Below, piece by piece: positions 35,834 through 45,215 of a stretch of 64,000 bases of DNA; the stretch's first letter is position 1; every line of letters starts with the position of its first letter. The notes beneath the pieces are model-generated. The model was given only the letters and a program-made list of their open reading frames with translations, made no database searches and was not told the origin of the DNA. The DNA comes from Burkholderia sp. PAMC 26561 (GTDB lineage: Bacteria > Pseudomonadota > Gammaproteobacteria > Burkholderiales > Burkholderiaceae): contig NZ_CP014309.1 in the NCBI RefSeq assembly GCF_001557535.2, positions 496,001-560,000 of the forward strand, read 5' to 3'. Position numbers and translations under genes: made by a program.

Positions 35834-37462
35834 ATGAAGATCCATCGTTCGACTACCCCCATTTGGATTGCTATGCAGAACAGCCCTCGCGAGACTGAAG
35901 CGGAAAATCCAGGCCATTGGCGTGAGTCGGAAATGTTGCTTTTGCAGCAGGTGATGGCGCTCATTGGCAAGAACCTTTCGCCCGTTCCGGTGCTTCGTGA
36001 AATGCTTCACCTCCTGTCCGAACTGCTTGGTTTGAACCGTGGCCGGGTTGTGTTGCGCGACGAGGGCGCTCAATCCGCTTGTATCAGGCATGCATACGGG
36101 CTCACGGCGCAGGAAGTCGAGCGCGGGCGCTATGACGAGGGCGAAGGGATCACGGGTCAGGTCTTACGCGACGGGCATTTGATCATCGTGCAGGATATCG
36201 ACGCAGAACCCGGTTTCCTTGCCCGGGCGGTCGAACGCTCGAAGCTGCCGCCAGGGCCTGTTTCCTTTATCGCGTTGCCCATCATGAGGGGACAGACGAC
36301 GGTGGGGGTGCTGGCGTGCCACCGCATCAGGACGCGCAGCCGAGCCCTTGCCGACGACGTGACGCTCCTTCGTATTCTCGCCACGCTGGTCGGCCAGCTC
36401 CTGCAACTCGAAGCCAACCTGGAAGAGAAGACTCGCGCGCTTGAACAGCGCAACGCCGTCCTGGCGCAGGCGCTAGCGTCGAGCAGCGCGCGCTATGGAA
36501 TCATCGGAACCTCGCCGAGATTGTTACGGGCTATTTCCGAACTGGAGCGCGTCTCGGATTCATCGGCGAGCGTGTTACTGCTGGGCGAATCCGGTACTGG
36601 CAAGGAGCTGTTCGCCCGTGCATTACATCTGGCGAGTCCACGTCGCGACAAAGCGTTTATCAAGATCAATTGCGCGGCTATTCCCGAAACCCTGTTTGAG
36701 TCAGAGCTCTTTGGCTACGAGCGCGGCGCGTTTACGGGCGCGGCCACCGCGCGCGCCGGCTGGTTTGAACAGGCCGACGCTGGCACGATCTTCCTCGATG
36801 AAATCGGCGAGATGCCGCTGACCCTTCAAACGAAACTGCTGCGCACGCTTCAGGAGGGCACGCTTACGCGCCTCGGCGGCAAACGCGAGATTCGCGTCGA
36901 CGTGCGGTTGGTCGCGGCAACGCATCGAGACCTGTTGAGCGGCGTGGCGAGCGGCACGTTCCGGCAGGACCTGTACTACCGGCTCAACGTCATTCCGATC
37001 AGCCTGCCTTCACTCGCCGAGCGTCACGAGGACATCCGCGAGCTCGCACTGCATTTCATCAGTCACGTGAATCAAGTGAACCAGCGTAACGTCAACCTCA
37101 CGGCGGCCGCGCTCGTGCGGCTGCAAGACTATTCGTGGCCCGGCAACATTCGTGAGTTGGCCAACCTGATCGAACGAATCGTGTTGCTCGCGGAGCAGCC
37201 CTTGCTGGACGCGGCGGATATAGATCGCTTCCTGCCGCTCGAGTCCGGCGTGGTCGAGAAGACCGTAAAGGTTGCACCCACGCTGGCTTCGCACCAGTTG
37301 TCATTGCGCCCTTACGGCAGCGTGAATTCGCATTCCGTCGATACCCTGCTTCATGCCCTTCAGCAATGCGGCGGCAACAAGTCCAGGGCAGCGCAAATGC
37401 TCGGGATGACGGCGCGACAGTTCGACTATCGATGGAAAAAGCTAGGCCAAGGCGCCCTATGA
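35834..37462 (+). CDS. NifA-like sigma-54-dependent activator (GAF-AAA-Fis)
   Basis: 542 residues. A GAF sensor domain lies at about 45-195. The central AAA+ domain has Walker A GESGTGKE at 251-258, the sigma-54 contact loop GAFTGA at 298-303, Walker B DEIGEM at 322-327 and the arginine-finger region FRQDLYYRLNVIPI. A Fis-type HTH is at the C-terminus (GGNKSRAAQMLGMTARQFDYRWKKLG). It activates sigma-54 RNA polymerase. The next transcript begins with a good -24/-12 promoter 140 bp downstream, so it almost certainly controls the OsmC-to-persulfide-dioxygenase operon. The GAF ligand is unknown. The start could also be ATG 35873. Confidence 0.92.
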   Translation: MKIHRSTTPIWIAMQNSPRETEAENPGHWRESEMLLLQQVMALIGKNLSPVPVLREMLHLLSELLGLNRGRVVLRDEGAQSACIRHAYGLTAQEVERGRYDEGEGITGQVLRDGHLIIVQDIDAEPGFLARAVERSKLPPGPVSFIALPIMRGQTTVGVLACHRIRTRSRALADDVTLLRILATLVGQLLQLEANLEEKTRALEQRNAVLAQALASSSARYGIIGTSPRLLRAISELERVSDSSASVLLLGESGTGKELFARALHLASPRRDKAFIKINCAAIPETLFESELFGYERGAFTGAATARAGWFEQADAGTIFLDEIGEMPLTLQTKLLRTLQEGTLTRLGGKREIRVDVRLVAATHRDLLSGVASGTFRQDLYYRLNVIPISLPSLAERHEDIRELALHFISHVNQVNQRNVNLTAAALVRLQDYSWPGNIRELANLIERIVLLAEQPLLDAADIDRFLPLESGVVEKTVKVAPTLASHQLSLRPYGSVNSHSVDTLLHALQQCGGNKSRAAQMLGMTARQFDYRWKKLGQGAL

Positions 37463-37471
37463 CCTTTAAAC

Positions 37472-37501
37472 AATGTTGACATTGCTAACAATGTCAACAT
37501 T
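37472..37501. promoter_or_regulatory. 30-bp perfect palindrome, candidate upstream activator site
   Basis: Arms AATGTTGACATTG and CAATGTCAACATT with a 4-bp centre (CTAA). The palindrome ends 98 bp before the -24 element, the usual enhancer distance for sigma-54 activators. It also follows the activator stop codon, but only two T's follow the arm, so a terminator is less likely. Confidence 0.6.
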
Positions 37502-37599
37502 TCCAAGGCCCGCTTCATTTGTCACGGCATCGTTACCGGGGCACGGAAATTCGGCGCAGAGCCTCTCCCGACAAGGCTGGACACGATTCACCAACCTAC

Positions 37600-37615
37600 T
37601 GGCATATCTGTTGCA
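37600..37615 (+). promoter_or_regulatory. Sigma-54 (-24/-12) promoter
   Basis: TGGCATATCTGTTGCA matches the consensus TGGCAC-N5-TTGCW at nearly every position, with GG (37601-37602) and GC (37613-37614) exactly 10 bp apart. It lies 72 bp before the first gene of the operon and downstream of a NifA-like activator gene. Confidence 0.8.
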
Positions 37616-37686
37616 TTGGAATAGTCGCAACCGCATGGCATGGATGCCTCAGGCGGTTAGCGACACTTTCCTATCAGGAGCCAGCC

Positions 37687-38235
37687 TTGACCACGAACAC
37701 TTCCTCAATCGTTACCGCGTTCCTCAGCCCGATCGATCGCGACGGCCTCATGACCTTCGCGGAAAAAGGCCGCAACAACCCCGGCTCACGCGGCAAGAAC
37801 AATGTCCGCACCGTCTTGCAAGGCAAGTACCGTTCACTGAGCTATGTTGGCAAGCACGAGCCGGTCGTCGTCGACGAACCGCTTCACCTGTTTGGCGACG
37901 ACACCGCACCCGCGCCGGGCGAAGTTGCGCTGTCCGGACTGGGCGGTTGCCTTGCAGTCGGCATCACGGCCGTTGCCACATGGAAGCAGGTGAAGCTCAC
38001 GAAACTTGAACTCTCGCTGGAAGCAGATATTGGCAATCCGGCCGCATGGGGCGCCGGTGGCGCTGAGATGCAACCCTCTCAAATGGGCTTCCAGGATATC
38101 CGCGTGAAAGTACTGATCGAGGGCGACGCTTCGCGCGACGTGCTCGACGACATCGTGCGGCAGGCCAACTTCTACTCGCCCGTCGCCAACTCGGTTCGCA
38201 ACCCGATCCCCATGACGGTCACGCTGGCCGACTAG
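37687..38235 (+). CDS. OsmC/Ohr-family protein
   Basis: 182 residues from TTG 37687, selected for the AGGAG six bases before it. It contains HLFGDDTAPAPGEVALSGLGGCLAVGITAVAT, the central OsmC helix with one reactive Cys, and a C-terminal VLDDIVRQANFYSPVANSVRNP where the second Cys of classical OsmC/Ohr (xxxCPV) is replaced by SPV. A single-Cys member is unlikely to be an organic peroxidase and could instead carry a persulfide or other sulfur species. It is the first gene of the sigma-54 operon. Confidence 0.8.
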   Translation: MTTNTSSIVTAFLSPIDRDGLMTFAEKGRNNPGSRGKNNVRTVLQGKYRSLSYVGKHEPVVVDEPLHLFGDDTAPAPGEVALSGLGGCLAVGITAVATWKQVKLTKLELSLEADIGNPAAWGAGGAEMQPSQMGFQDIRVKVLIEGDASRDVLDDIVRQANFYSPVANSVRNPIPMTVTLAD

Positions 38236-38296
38236 TCACGGCGTTCGTAACGAGCCGGATCGCACCCTGCAACGCCCCTCGAATGCCAAGGAAAAC

Positions 38297-39439
38297 ATGA
38301 TGGAAAGCGCAATGCTTGCCGACCGCGCGCGCGTCGGACGCTGGACCGACGACGCCGTCATGGCGGATGTAGAACGCATTTCGGATGGACCGCTGAAGGA
38401 TGCGGCGGTGCGCATCGACGAAGGGCATTATCCGCTCGAGATCCTGGCGGCGCTTGGACGGGCCGGCGCGCTTGGGGTGCATCTGGATCGCTACGGCGCG
38501 CGCGTGGGTGTGTCTGTGGATGCCATGCAGCGCGCGAGCCGTGCGTGCGGTGCGACCGGTTTCCTGATGTGGTCGCACGATGTCTGCGGGCTGTACATGG
38601 AGCAATCCGGCAATCCGGCGCTGAGGGGCGCGCGGCTCGATGCGCACGCCGAAGGCCGGACGTTCGGCGGTACCGCCCTGTCGAATCCGATGAAAGCGTT
38701 TTCCGGCATCGAACCCATGATGCTGCGTGCGACGCGTGTCCCCGGTGGTTACCGGATCAACGGCGCGTTGCCATGGGTCAGCCATATCGCGGCCGGACAA
38801 TATTGTGGCGCCATTGCCGGCGTGCAGCGCGACGATGGCACGGTGACGCATGAAGTGATGTTCATGCTCGATTGCGACGCGCGGGTCGAACTACGTCCCT
38901 GCCCCGTGTTCTCGGGCATGGAAGGCACCAGCACATGGGGCGTGAGACTCAACGATTACTTTGTTGGCGAAGCCCAGATCATTGCGGACCCGGCGAGGCC
39001 GTTCATCGCACGGATCCGGCCGGCATTCATCCTGCTGCAGGTCGGCATGGCGCTCGGCGTGGCCCAGGGTGCTATTGACTCGATCCTCGAAGTCGAGCCG
39101 ATGCTTGGCCACGTCAACCGTTTCCTAAGCGACCGCCCGAACGAACTGCGCGCCGAACTCGACGACACCGCCCAGCAGGCGCAACGCCTCGCCAGAACGC
39201 CGTATGACGGCAGCAGGGACTATTTGCTCGAAGTCCTGGATGTCCGCGCGCGCGGCTCCGAACTGGCATTGCGAGCCGCGCAGGCGTCGCTGCTGCATCA
39301 GGGCGCACGCGGTTACCTGATGAGCGCCGCGCCTCAACGGCGCATCCGTGAATCGCATTTCGTGGCGATCGTCACACCCGCACTCAAGCACCTGCGTTTT
39401 GAAATGGCACGGCTCTGCAAAGAGGAGTTCCCGGCATGA
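38297..39439 (+). CDS. Acyl-CoA-dehydrogenase-fold flavoprotein (possible monooxygenase)
   Basis: 380 residues. ACAD signatures: [78 protein letters not shown] and [14 protein letters not shown]. It is closer in style to the SfnB/DszC side lineage than to fatty-acid enzymes, and no beta-oxidation gene is nearby. Such members are FMN/FAD-dependent oxidases, monooxygenases or dehydrogenases of small molecules. It overlaps the rubredoxin-reductase gene by 4 bp, so that protein is its likely electron partner. A role in oxidising a sulfur- or CN-containing substrate is an inference. Confidence 0.8.
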   Translation: MMESAMLADRARVGRWTDDAVMADVERISDGPLKDAAVRIDEGHYPLEILAALGRAGALGVHLDRYGARVGVSVDAMQRASRACGATGFLMWSHDVCGLYMEQSGNPALRGARLDAHAEGRTFGGTALSNPMKAFSGIEPMMLRATRVPGGYRINGALPWVSHIAAGQYCGAIAGVQRDDGTVTHEVMFMLDCDARVELRPCPVFSGMEGTSTWGVRLNDYFVGEAQIIADPARPFIARIRPAFILLQVGMALGVAQGAIDSILEVEPMLGHVNRFLSDRPNELRAELDDTAQQAQRLARTPYDGSRDYLLEVLDVRARGSELALRAAQASLLHQGARGYLMSAAPQRRIRESHFVAIVTPALKHLRFEMARLCKEEFPA

Positions 39440-40779
39440 ACGCCATCATCAGCGACTGGAGGCAATACATCTGCCGCGCGTGCGGCGTGATCTACGACGA
39501 GCAAGCGGGCGACCCCGACAGCGGCCTCGCACCCGGCACGCGTTTCGCCGATATCCCCGATAGCTGGGTGTGCCCGCTATGCGGCGTCCAGAAGAGCGAT
39601 TTCGCGCCTTATGAGCCGGTGGTGGTATCGCGTGAAGAACGCGAAGCGGTGGTTACGCGTGAAACGGGTGTTGTAATCGTGGGTGGCGGCACGGCGGGAT
39701 GGGCGGTTGCTGAAGCACTACGCGCGCTCGATGCCGACGTGCCCATCACGCTGGTGACTGCCTGCGAAGGCGACCGATATCGCAAGCCTGAGCTATCGGT
39801 TGCGTTGAGCCAGAAGAAGACCACCCAGTCGATGATCGCAGAAGCCGCGACCGCTGCTGCCACGCGCCTGAAAGTAAGCCTGCTGCGCAACACCTTTGCG
39901 ATCGGACTTTCTCCGTCGCTGCATCAGTTGCGCACCACCGCAGGCGCCGTCACCTACACGCAGCTGGTGCTGGCCCAAGGCGCGTGCCCGGTCATGCCGG
40001 ACGCCTTGCCCAAGGACTTATGCTGGCGCATCAATGATCTCGCCATGTGGGGCGGCGTGCAGCGCGCGGTTGCGTCAGGTCCGAAACGGATTGCCGTGAT
40101 CGGGGCGGGATTGATCGGTTGCGAACTGGCGGAGGACTTTGCGCGCGCCGGTCATCACGTCACCGTACTCGATGTGCACACGGCACCGCTCACAGGTCTC
40201 TTGCCCGAGAAGGCATCGGCACGACTTTTGAGTAGCTGGGCAACGGCGGGCGTGCAGTACAAGGCGAGCCGCATGGTCGCAAGCGTCACGCAGAACTACC
40301 AGGGTGAGCGCATCATACAGACGACGAATGGCGAGACCTTGCGCGCCGACCTCGTGCTGTCTGCAACCGGCCTCGCCACTGAACCAAGACTCGCGCGAGC
40401 AGCCGGATTGAGCTTTGAAAATGGCATCGTGGTCGATTCGCATACCTTGCGAACCAGCGCGCCGGATATTTATGCGCTCGGCGATTGCATCAGCCTGGAA
40501 GGTGCGCCCTGCCGGTATATCGAACCGATAGCGGGGCAAGCAGAAGCCATTGCTCACGCCGTGCTCAAGCGCCCTCACCCGGGCTATCAACACCAGCCGC
40601 CCGTACTGCGCGTGAAGACGCGGTCACTGCCTATTTTGATGCGCGGTGTGCCGTCTCGTGATTTGCAATGGGAAGTAGTCGACGAGGATGATCAATACCT
40701 GTCCATGGCGCAGTATTGCGACGGCGTGGTCACTGCCTCATTGAAAGTCGGTCAGCGCAGCCTCGAGCTCGCGGAGTAA
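39436..40779 (+). CDS. Rubredoxin/NAD(P)H:rubredoxin reductase fusion
   Basis: 447 residues. An N-terminal rubredoxin (residues 10-58) holds one Fe on Cys13, Cys16, Cys46 and Cys49 ([25 protein letters not shown]). The remainder is an FAD/NAD-linked reductase with [18 protein letters not shown] (FAD), [21 protein letters not shown] (NAD) and [11 protein letters not shown]. The reductase and its one-electron carrier are normally separate genes (AlkT/AlkG); the fusion with rubredoxin at the front is less common. It would feed electrons from NADH to the flavoprotein encoded just upstream. Confidence 0.9.
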   Translation: MNAIISDWRQYICRACGVIYDEQAGDPDSGLAPGTRFADIPDSWVCPLCGVQKSDFAPYEPVVVSREEREAVVTRETGVVIVGGGTAGWAVAEALRALDADVPITLVTACEGDRYRKPELSVALSQKKTTQSMIAEAATAAATRLKVSLLRNTFAIGLSPSLHQLRTTAGAVTYTQLVLAQGACPVMPDALPKDLCWRINDLAMWGGVQRAVASGPKRIAVIGAGLIGCELAEDFARAGHHVTVLDVHTAPLTGLLPEKASARLLSSWATAGVQYKASRMVASVTQNYQGERIIQTTNGETLRADLVLSATGLATEPRLARAAGLSFENGIVVDSHTLRTSAPDIYALGDCISLEGAPCRYIEPIAGQAEAIAHAVLKRPHPGYQHQPPVLRVKTRSLPILMRGVPSRDLQWEVVDEDDQYLSMAQYCDGVVTASLKVGQRSLELAE

Positions 40780-40818
40780 GCCTTTGCCTTCAACGCGTGG
40801 ATCATTCAGGGGAAACAG

Positions 40819-42198
40819 ATGGAGAGCCACAACCGTTACGGTCCTTTCGACGGTCACACGGCGCTAGGCGGCTGCGCATGCGGACGGCATCCAAGTCAGG
40901 CGGAGCACGTCCGAGCCAGCGCGACCGACGCTGACTCGCTCTCAAGGGACTTTGTAGAGGCGGCTGCAGTGCGCGCGTTGTTCCCCCGCGATACCGCGCG
41001 GCGCGCGTTTATCCGTGCGGTCGGCAAGAGCGCCGCGATAGCCGCGGTGTACAGCGTGCTGCCCATATCAGCGATGCAGGAAGCTTTTGCCGAAGACAAG
41101 AGCGGCAACCTCGAGAAGCGCGACCTGAACGTCGGCTTCCTGCCGGTCACGTGCGCGACGCCGCTCATTGCCGCCGAACCGCTTGGCTACTACAAAGAGC
41201 AGGGACTCAACGTCACCTTACGCAAAGTCGGCGGTTGGGCACTCGTCCGGGACCAGATGCTGAACCATGAGCTTGCCGCGTCCCACATGCTTGCGCCTAT
41301 GCCGCTGGCGATATCGATGGGAATTGGTTCGCAGCCCTCCCCAACCCGGGTGGCAACCATTCAGAACGTCAATGGCCAGGCCATCGTACTCGCGCTGAAG
41401 CACAAGGACAATCGCGATCCGCGCAACTGGAAAGGCTTCAGGTTTGCGATTCCCTTCGATTTTTCGATGCACAACTTCCTGCTGCGTTATTACCTGGCGG
41501 AGCATGGCATCGACCCGGATCGCGACGTGCAATTACGCGTGACGCCACCCGCTGAGATGATCGCAAATTTGCGGGCGGGCAACATCGACGGATTTCTTGG
41601 ACCGGACCCGTTCAACCAGCGTGCTGTGTTCGATGAAGTGGGATTTATTCACGTGTTGTCGCGAGACATCTGGGCGGGTCATCCGTGCTGTTCGTTCAGC
41701 GTGCCCGAGGCGTTTATCCGGCAGAATCCGAACACGTTTGCCGCCCTTTACCGTGCGAATCTGAAGGCGGCCGCGTTCGCCCACGAGTCTTCGAATCGCC
41801 CTGCGCTCGCGAAAATGATCTCGGCGCCGGCCTATCTGAACCAACCGGAACTCGTCGTGCGCCAAGTGTTGACAGGAACCTTCGCCGACGGCCTCGGCCA
41901 CGTTCAACGCGTGCCCGATCGCGTCGATTTCGACCCGTTGCCATGGTATTCCATGGCGGTCTGGATGATGACGCAGATGAAGCGATGGGGTTACGTCAAG
42001 GGCGAGGTGGACTATCAGGCGCTCGCTGAAAAAGTCTTCCTGATGACCGATGCCCGCAACGCGATGCGTCAGGTCGGCGAGCCGATCCCCGCTGCTGCAA
42101 ATGCCGGCGGTTACAGGCCTATCACCGTCATGGGCCACCCGTTCGATTCGAGCCGTCCTGACGACTACCTTCATAGTTTCGCCATCAAGCGCGCGTGA
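40819..42198 (+). CDS. NrtA/CynA-type ABC substrate-binding protein with extended Cys-containing N-terminus
   Basis: 459 residues. Before the signal region is a roughly 60-residue leader with HTALGGCACGRHPS (Cys19, Cys21). A Tat-like signal RRAFIRAVGKSAAIAAVYSVLP starts at residue 61 and ends near EAFA (91). The mature part is NrtA/CmpA-like: LNVGFLPVTCATPLIAAEPLGYY, FAIPFDFSMHNFLLRYYL, GNIDGFLGPDPFNQ, HPCCSFSVPEAFI. The family binds nitrate, cyanate, bicarbonate or taurine-like solutes. Next to cyanase, cyanate or thiocyanate is likely. The permease gene follows with only an 18-bp gap. Confidence 0.85.
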   Translation: MESHNRYGPFDGHTALGGCACGRHPSQAEHVRASATDADSLSRDFVEAAAVRALFPRDTARRAFIRAVGKSAAIAAVYSVLPISAMQEAFAEDKSGNLEKRDLNVGFLPVTCATPLIAAEPLGYYKEQGLNVTLRKVGGWALVRDQMLNHELAASHMLAPMPLAISMGIGSQPSPTRVATIQNVNGQAIVLALKHKDNRDPRNWKGFRFAIPFDFSMHNFLLRYYLAEHGIDPDRDVQLRVTPPAEMIANLRAGNIDGFLGPDPFNQRAVFDEVGFIHVLSRDIWAGHPCCSFSVPEAFIRQNPNTFAALYRANLKAAAFAHESSNRPALAKMISAPAYLNQPELVVRQVLTGTFADGLGHVQRVPDRVDFDPLPWYSMAVWMMTQMKRWGYVKGEVDYQALAEKVFLMTDARNAMRQVGEPIPAAANAGGYRPITVMGHPFDSSRPDDYLHSFAIKRA

Positions 42199-42215
42199 GC
42201 GCAGGAGGAGTGATC

Positions 42216-43112
42216 ATGTCGCTATCAACGCGTTTAACGCTCAGGCATAGGGCCGCGCTGTGCTCGCTGGCGGTGCTGGCGCTGCTGGTCATCGTCTGGG
42301 AGGCGGCAACGTTGCCTGACGTACCAACCGCCAAAATACAGACAACAGCAAGCGCCGAAGCCACTGAATACGCCATGCTGATGGGCAAGATTCCGGAGAC
42401 GGGTGCAGCGGATTCAGCGCCAGCGAAGGTGACCGGTTTTCCGACTCCGGCGCAGTTCGTCGAGGAAGCATCGACGCAGATCGCGCATCCCTTCCATGAC
42501 GACGGTCCGAACGATAAAGGGATTGGCATTCAGCTCGGCTTTTCGCTTGTCCGCGTAGCGACCGGTTATATCCTGGCGCTGCTTGTGGCCGTGCCGCTTG
42601 GCTTCCTGATCGGCATGTCAGAGCTCGCGTTCCTGACATTCAATCCCTTTATCCAGGTACTCAAGCCCATCTCGCCCCTTGCCTGGATGCCAATCGCGCT
42701 TTACACCATCAAGAGTTCATCGGCCTCCGCCGTGTTCGTGATCTTTATCTGCTCCGTCTGGCCCATGCTGGTCAACACCGTGTTCGGTGTAGCGGCGGTC
42801 CGCCGTGACTGGCTAAATGTTGCGCGCACACTCGAAGTGCCGCCGCTGCGACGGGCGCTGACCGTGATCTTGCCGGCTGCCGCACCTACTATCGTGACCG
42901 GCATGCGCATCTCAATGGGTATCGCATGGCTTGTGATCGTCGCGGCCGAGATGCTAGTGGGCGGCACGGGCATCGGCTATTTCCTGTGGAACGAATGGAA
43001 CAACCTGTCGCTGTCCAACGTGCTGTTTTCGGTGCTGCTAATCGGGCTGGTCGGCATGGGCCTCGATTTCCTCTTTGCTCAACTTCAACGCAAGGTGACG
43101 TATGTTGACTGA
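42216..43112 (+). CDS. NrtB/CynB-type ABC permease
   Basis: 298 residues from ATG 42216 (AGGAGG upstream); a GTG at 42195 is less likely. An N-terminal membrane helix ([17 protein letters not shown]) precedes a periplasmic loop and five further helices. [41 protein letters not shown] in pattern is the EAA-loop region that contacts the ATPase. It forms the inner-membrane channel of the cyanate/nitrate-type importer and overlaps the ATPase gene by 11 bp. Confidence 0.9.
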   Translation: MSLSTRLTLRHRAALCSLAVLALLVIVWEAATLPDVPTAKIQTTASAEATEYAMLMGKIPETGAADSAPAKVTGFPTPAQFVEEASTQIAHPFHDDGPNDKGIGIQLGFSLVRVATGYILALLVAVPLGFLIGMSELAFLTFNPFIQVLKPISPLAWMPIALYTIKSSSASAVFVIFICSVWPMLVNTVFGVAAVRRDWLNVARTLEVPPLRRALTVILPAAAPTIVTGMRISMGIAWLVIVAAEMLVGGTGIGYFLWNEWNNLSLSNVLFSVLLIGLVGMGLDFLFAQLQRKVTYVD

Positions 43113-44028
43113 CACGGCTAGCCAGACGGGACAGACGGCGAATGCGGCCCCTTTCATCCGCGTTGAAGGCCTTTCCAAGCGATACAAGAAAGACGCGCCA
43201 CCCGTCTTCGAGAACGTCAGTTTTGCCATTGGGCAAGGCGAATTTGTCTGCGTAATCGGACATTCCGGCTGCGGGAAAAGTACGATCCTTAACGTAGTTG
43301 CCGGGCTTGAAGAAGCAAGCAGCGGCCACGTCATCATGGGCAACCGGGAGATATCAGGGCCGGGGCTTGACCGCGGCGTGGTGTTCCAGGGACACGCGCT
43401 TCTGCCGTGGCTCACGGTGGAAGCGAACATTGCGTTCGCCGTGCGGTCGCGGCATCCAACATGGACGCGCGCGCAGATAGCGGAGCACGGCATGCGGTTC
43501 ATCGACATGGTGGGATTGAAGGGCTCGGAAAAGAAAAAACCGTCCGAGTTGTCAGGGGGCATGAAACAGCGCGTCGGCATTGCGCGGGCCTTTGCCCTCG
43601 AACCCAAAATGCTGTTACTCGACGAACCGTTCGGCGCGCTCGACGCCCTCACCCGTGGCGTCATTCAAGACGAGTTGCTGAAGATCTGCGCGGCAACGCG
43701 GCAGACCGTCTTCATGATCACGCACGACGTGGACGAAGCCATCCTGCTTTCCAGCAAGATCATGCTGATGAACAACGGGCCCCGTGCGCGAATTGCAGAG
43801 ATTGTCGTGAACACGCTGCCGGCTGATCGCCAGCGCGAAACCATTCATCACGACCCGCAGTTTTATCGGATACGCAATCACTTGGTCGACTTCCTCGTGC
43901 GTCGTTCGCGTGAGTTCGGGCCGTCCGATGAAGACGAGCAAACCCAGCCGCGTCTCGTGCGTCCAGGCCTGGACAACGACGGCGCGTCCGCAGGACATTC
44001 CGGCGCGCTCATCCGGGCCATCGCTTGA
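43102..44028 (+). CDS. NrtD/CynD-type ABC transporter ATPase
   Basis: 308 residues. Walker [10 protein letters not shown] at 53-61, Q-loop [12 protein letters not shown], signature [17 protein letters not shown], Walker [14 protein letters not shown]-loop MITHDVDEA. It ends in a 50-residue polar tail beyond the usual length ([14 protein letters not shown]). It powers the import system of the two preceding genes. Confidence 0.92.
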   Translation: MLTDTASQTGQTANAAPFIRVEGLSKRYKKDAPPVFENVSFAIGQGEFVCVIGHSGCGKSTILNVVAGLEEASSGHVIMGNREISGPGLDRGVVFQGHALLPWLTVEANIAFAVRSRHPTWTRAQIAEHGMRFIDMVGLKGSEKKKPSELSGGMKQRVGIARAFALEPKMLLLDEPFGALDALTRGVIQDELLKICAATRQTVFMITHDVDEAILLSSKIMLMNNGPRARIAEIVVNTLPADRQRETIHHDPQFYRIRNHLVDFLVRRSREFGPSDEDEQTQPRLVRPGLDNDGASAGHSGALIRAIA

Positions 44029-44059
44029 GATTTCATTTTTTCATTAAAGGAGCACTATC

Positions 44060-44509
44060 ATGATTTCCGGTCGCACTGAAGTAACACAAATGATCGTATC
44101 CGCCAAAGTCGCCAAGGGTTTGAAATGGAGCGATATTGCCGAAAAAATCGGGCAGAGCAAGGAGTGGACGACCGCCGCGTGTCTGGGTCAGATGACACTG
44201 AACAAGGCTCAGGCAGAAATGATGGGGGAGATTTTCGGATTGTCCGAAGAAGCCGTGGCGTGGCTGCAAATCGTCCCTTACAAGGGCTCGTTGCCCAGTG
44301 CTGTGCCGACCGACCCGCTGATCTATCGCTGGTATGAAATCGTCAGCGTGTATGGCACCACGATCAAGGAATTAATCCACGAAGAATTTGGCGACGGCAT
44401 CATGAGCGCCATCGACTTTTCGATGGACATCCAGCGCGAAGCGGACCCGAAGGGCGACCGTGTAAAAGTTGTTTTATCCGGAAAATTCCTGCCGTACAAG
44501 AGCTATTAA
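44060..44509 (+). CDS. cynS: Cyanate hydratase (cyanase)
   Basis: 149 residues from ATG 44060 (AAAGGAGCACTATC in front). Cyanase catalyses cyanate + bicarbonate to ammonia + 2 CO2, as a decamer in the cytoplasm. The catalytic triad is present: Arg90 and Glu93 in IYRWYEIVSVYGT and Ser116 in GDGIMSAIDFSMDI, matching E. coli Arg96, Glu99 and Ser122 at a constant offset of 6. The N-terminal helical domain (SAKVAKGLKWSDIAEKIGQSKEW in pattern) is complete. It follows the ABC genes within 32 bp. Confidence 0.97.
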   Translation: MISGRTEVTQMIVSAKVAKGLKWSDIAEKIGQSKEWTTAACLGQMTLNKAQAEMMGEIFGLSEEAVAWLQIVPYKGSLPSAVPTDPLIYRWYEIVSVYGTTIKELIHEEFGDGIMSAIDFSMDIQREADPKGDRVKVVLSGKFLPYKSY

Positions 44510-44522
44510 GCGGCCTTCCAAA

Positions 44523-45215
44523 ATGATCTTCCGACAGTTCTTCGATCCAGCGTCAAGCACATTCACGTACCTTTTGGTATCGCGCGAAAATGGCGAGGCG
44601 CTGATCATCGATCCCGTCAAATCGCAGTCGGAGACCTACGTGGCGGCGATTAACGCCATGGGTGCGCGACTCGTTCACGCGATTGATACCCATACGCACG
44701 CCGATCACATCACAGCACTAGGTGACTTGCGTGATGCAACGGGTTGCGTGACGATCATGGGCGACATGTCCAAAGCGCTGTGTGTGTCGCAACGTGTGCG
44801 TGAGGGCGATCTGCTGAAGGTGGATGGGATTGAACTGAAGGCGATCTATACGCCGGGCCATACCGATGAATCGTTCAGTTTTGTACTGAATCCGGCAAAG
44901 CCGCAAGCCGTTTTTAGCGGCGACGTATTGCTGATTCGCGGCAGCGGCCGCACCGACTTCCAGGGCGGGGATGCCCGCCGCTCCTGGGATTCAATCGTCA
45001 ATAAGCTCTTTACGTTGCCCGACGAAACCGTGCTCTACCCGGCGCATGACTATAAAGGCTGCACAGCGTCGACCATAGGCGATGAGCGTCGGCTTAATCC
45101 TCGTCTGGCCGGCAGGACTGAAAGCGAATATGTCGCCACTATGGAAGGGCTTCGTCTGCCGAATCCCGCGATGATGGACATCGCCGTTCCTGCAAACCTG
45201 GCGTGTGGACAATAG
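44523..45215 (+). CDS. ETHE1-type persulfide dioxygenase (MBL fold)
   Basis: 230 residues from ATG 44523. The metallo-beta-lactamase motif THTHADHITALGDL lies at 56-69. It is followed by YTPGHTDESFSFV, the iron-ligand and glutathione region FSGDVLLIRGSGRTDFQGGD and LYPAHDYKG. ETHE1/SdoA enzymes use O2 to turn glutathione persulfide into sulfite and GSH. It ends the operon 13 bp after cynS, which suggests that the pathway releases both cyanate and a reduced sulfur atom. It is not SaxA, whose motifs differ as far as I recall. Confidence 0.88.
   Translation: MIFRQFFDPASSTFTYLLVSRENGEALIIDPVKSQSETYVAAINAMGARLVHAIDTHTHADHITALGDLRDATGCVTIMGDMSKALCVSQRVREGDLLKVDGIELKAIYTPGHTDESFSFVLNPAKPQAVFSGDVLLIRGSGRTDFQGGDARRSWDSIVNKLFTLPDETVLYPAHDYKGCTASTIGDERRLNPRLAGRTESEYVATMEGLRLPNPAMMDIAVPANLACGQ

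Noticed and set aside
37472..37501. 30-bp palindrome as terminator of the activator gene
   Set aside because: Only two T's follow, the centre is 4 nt, and the position fits an enhancer site; termination is not excluded.
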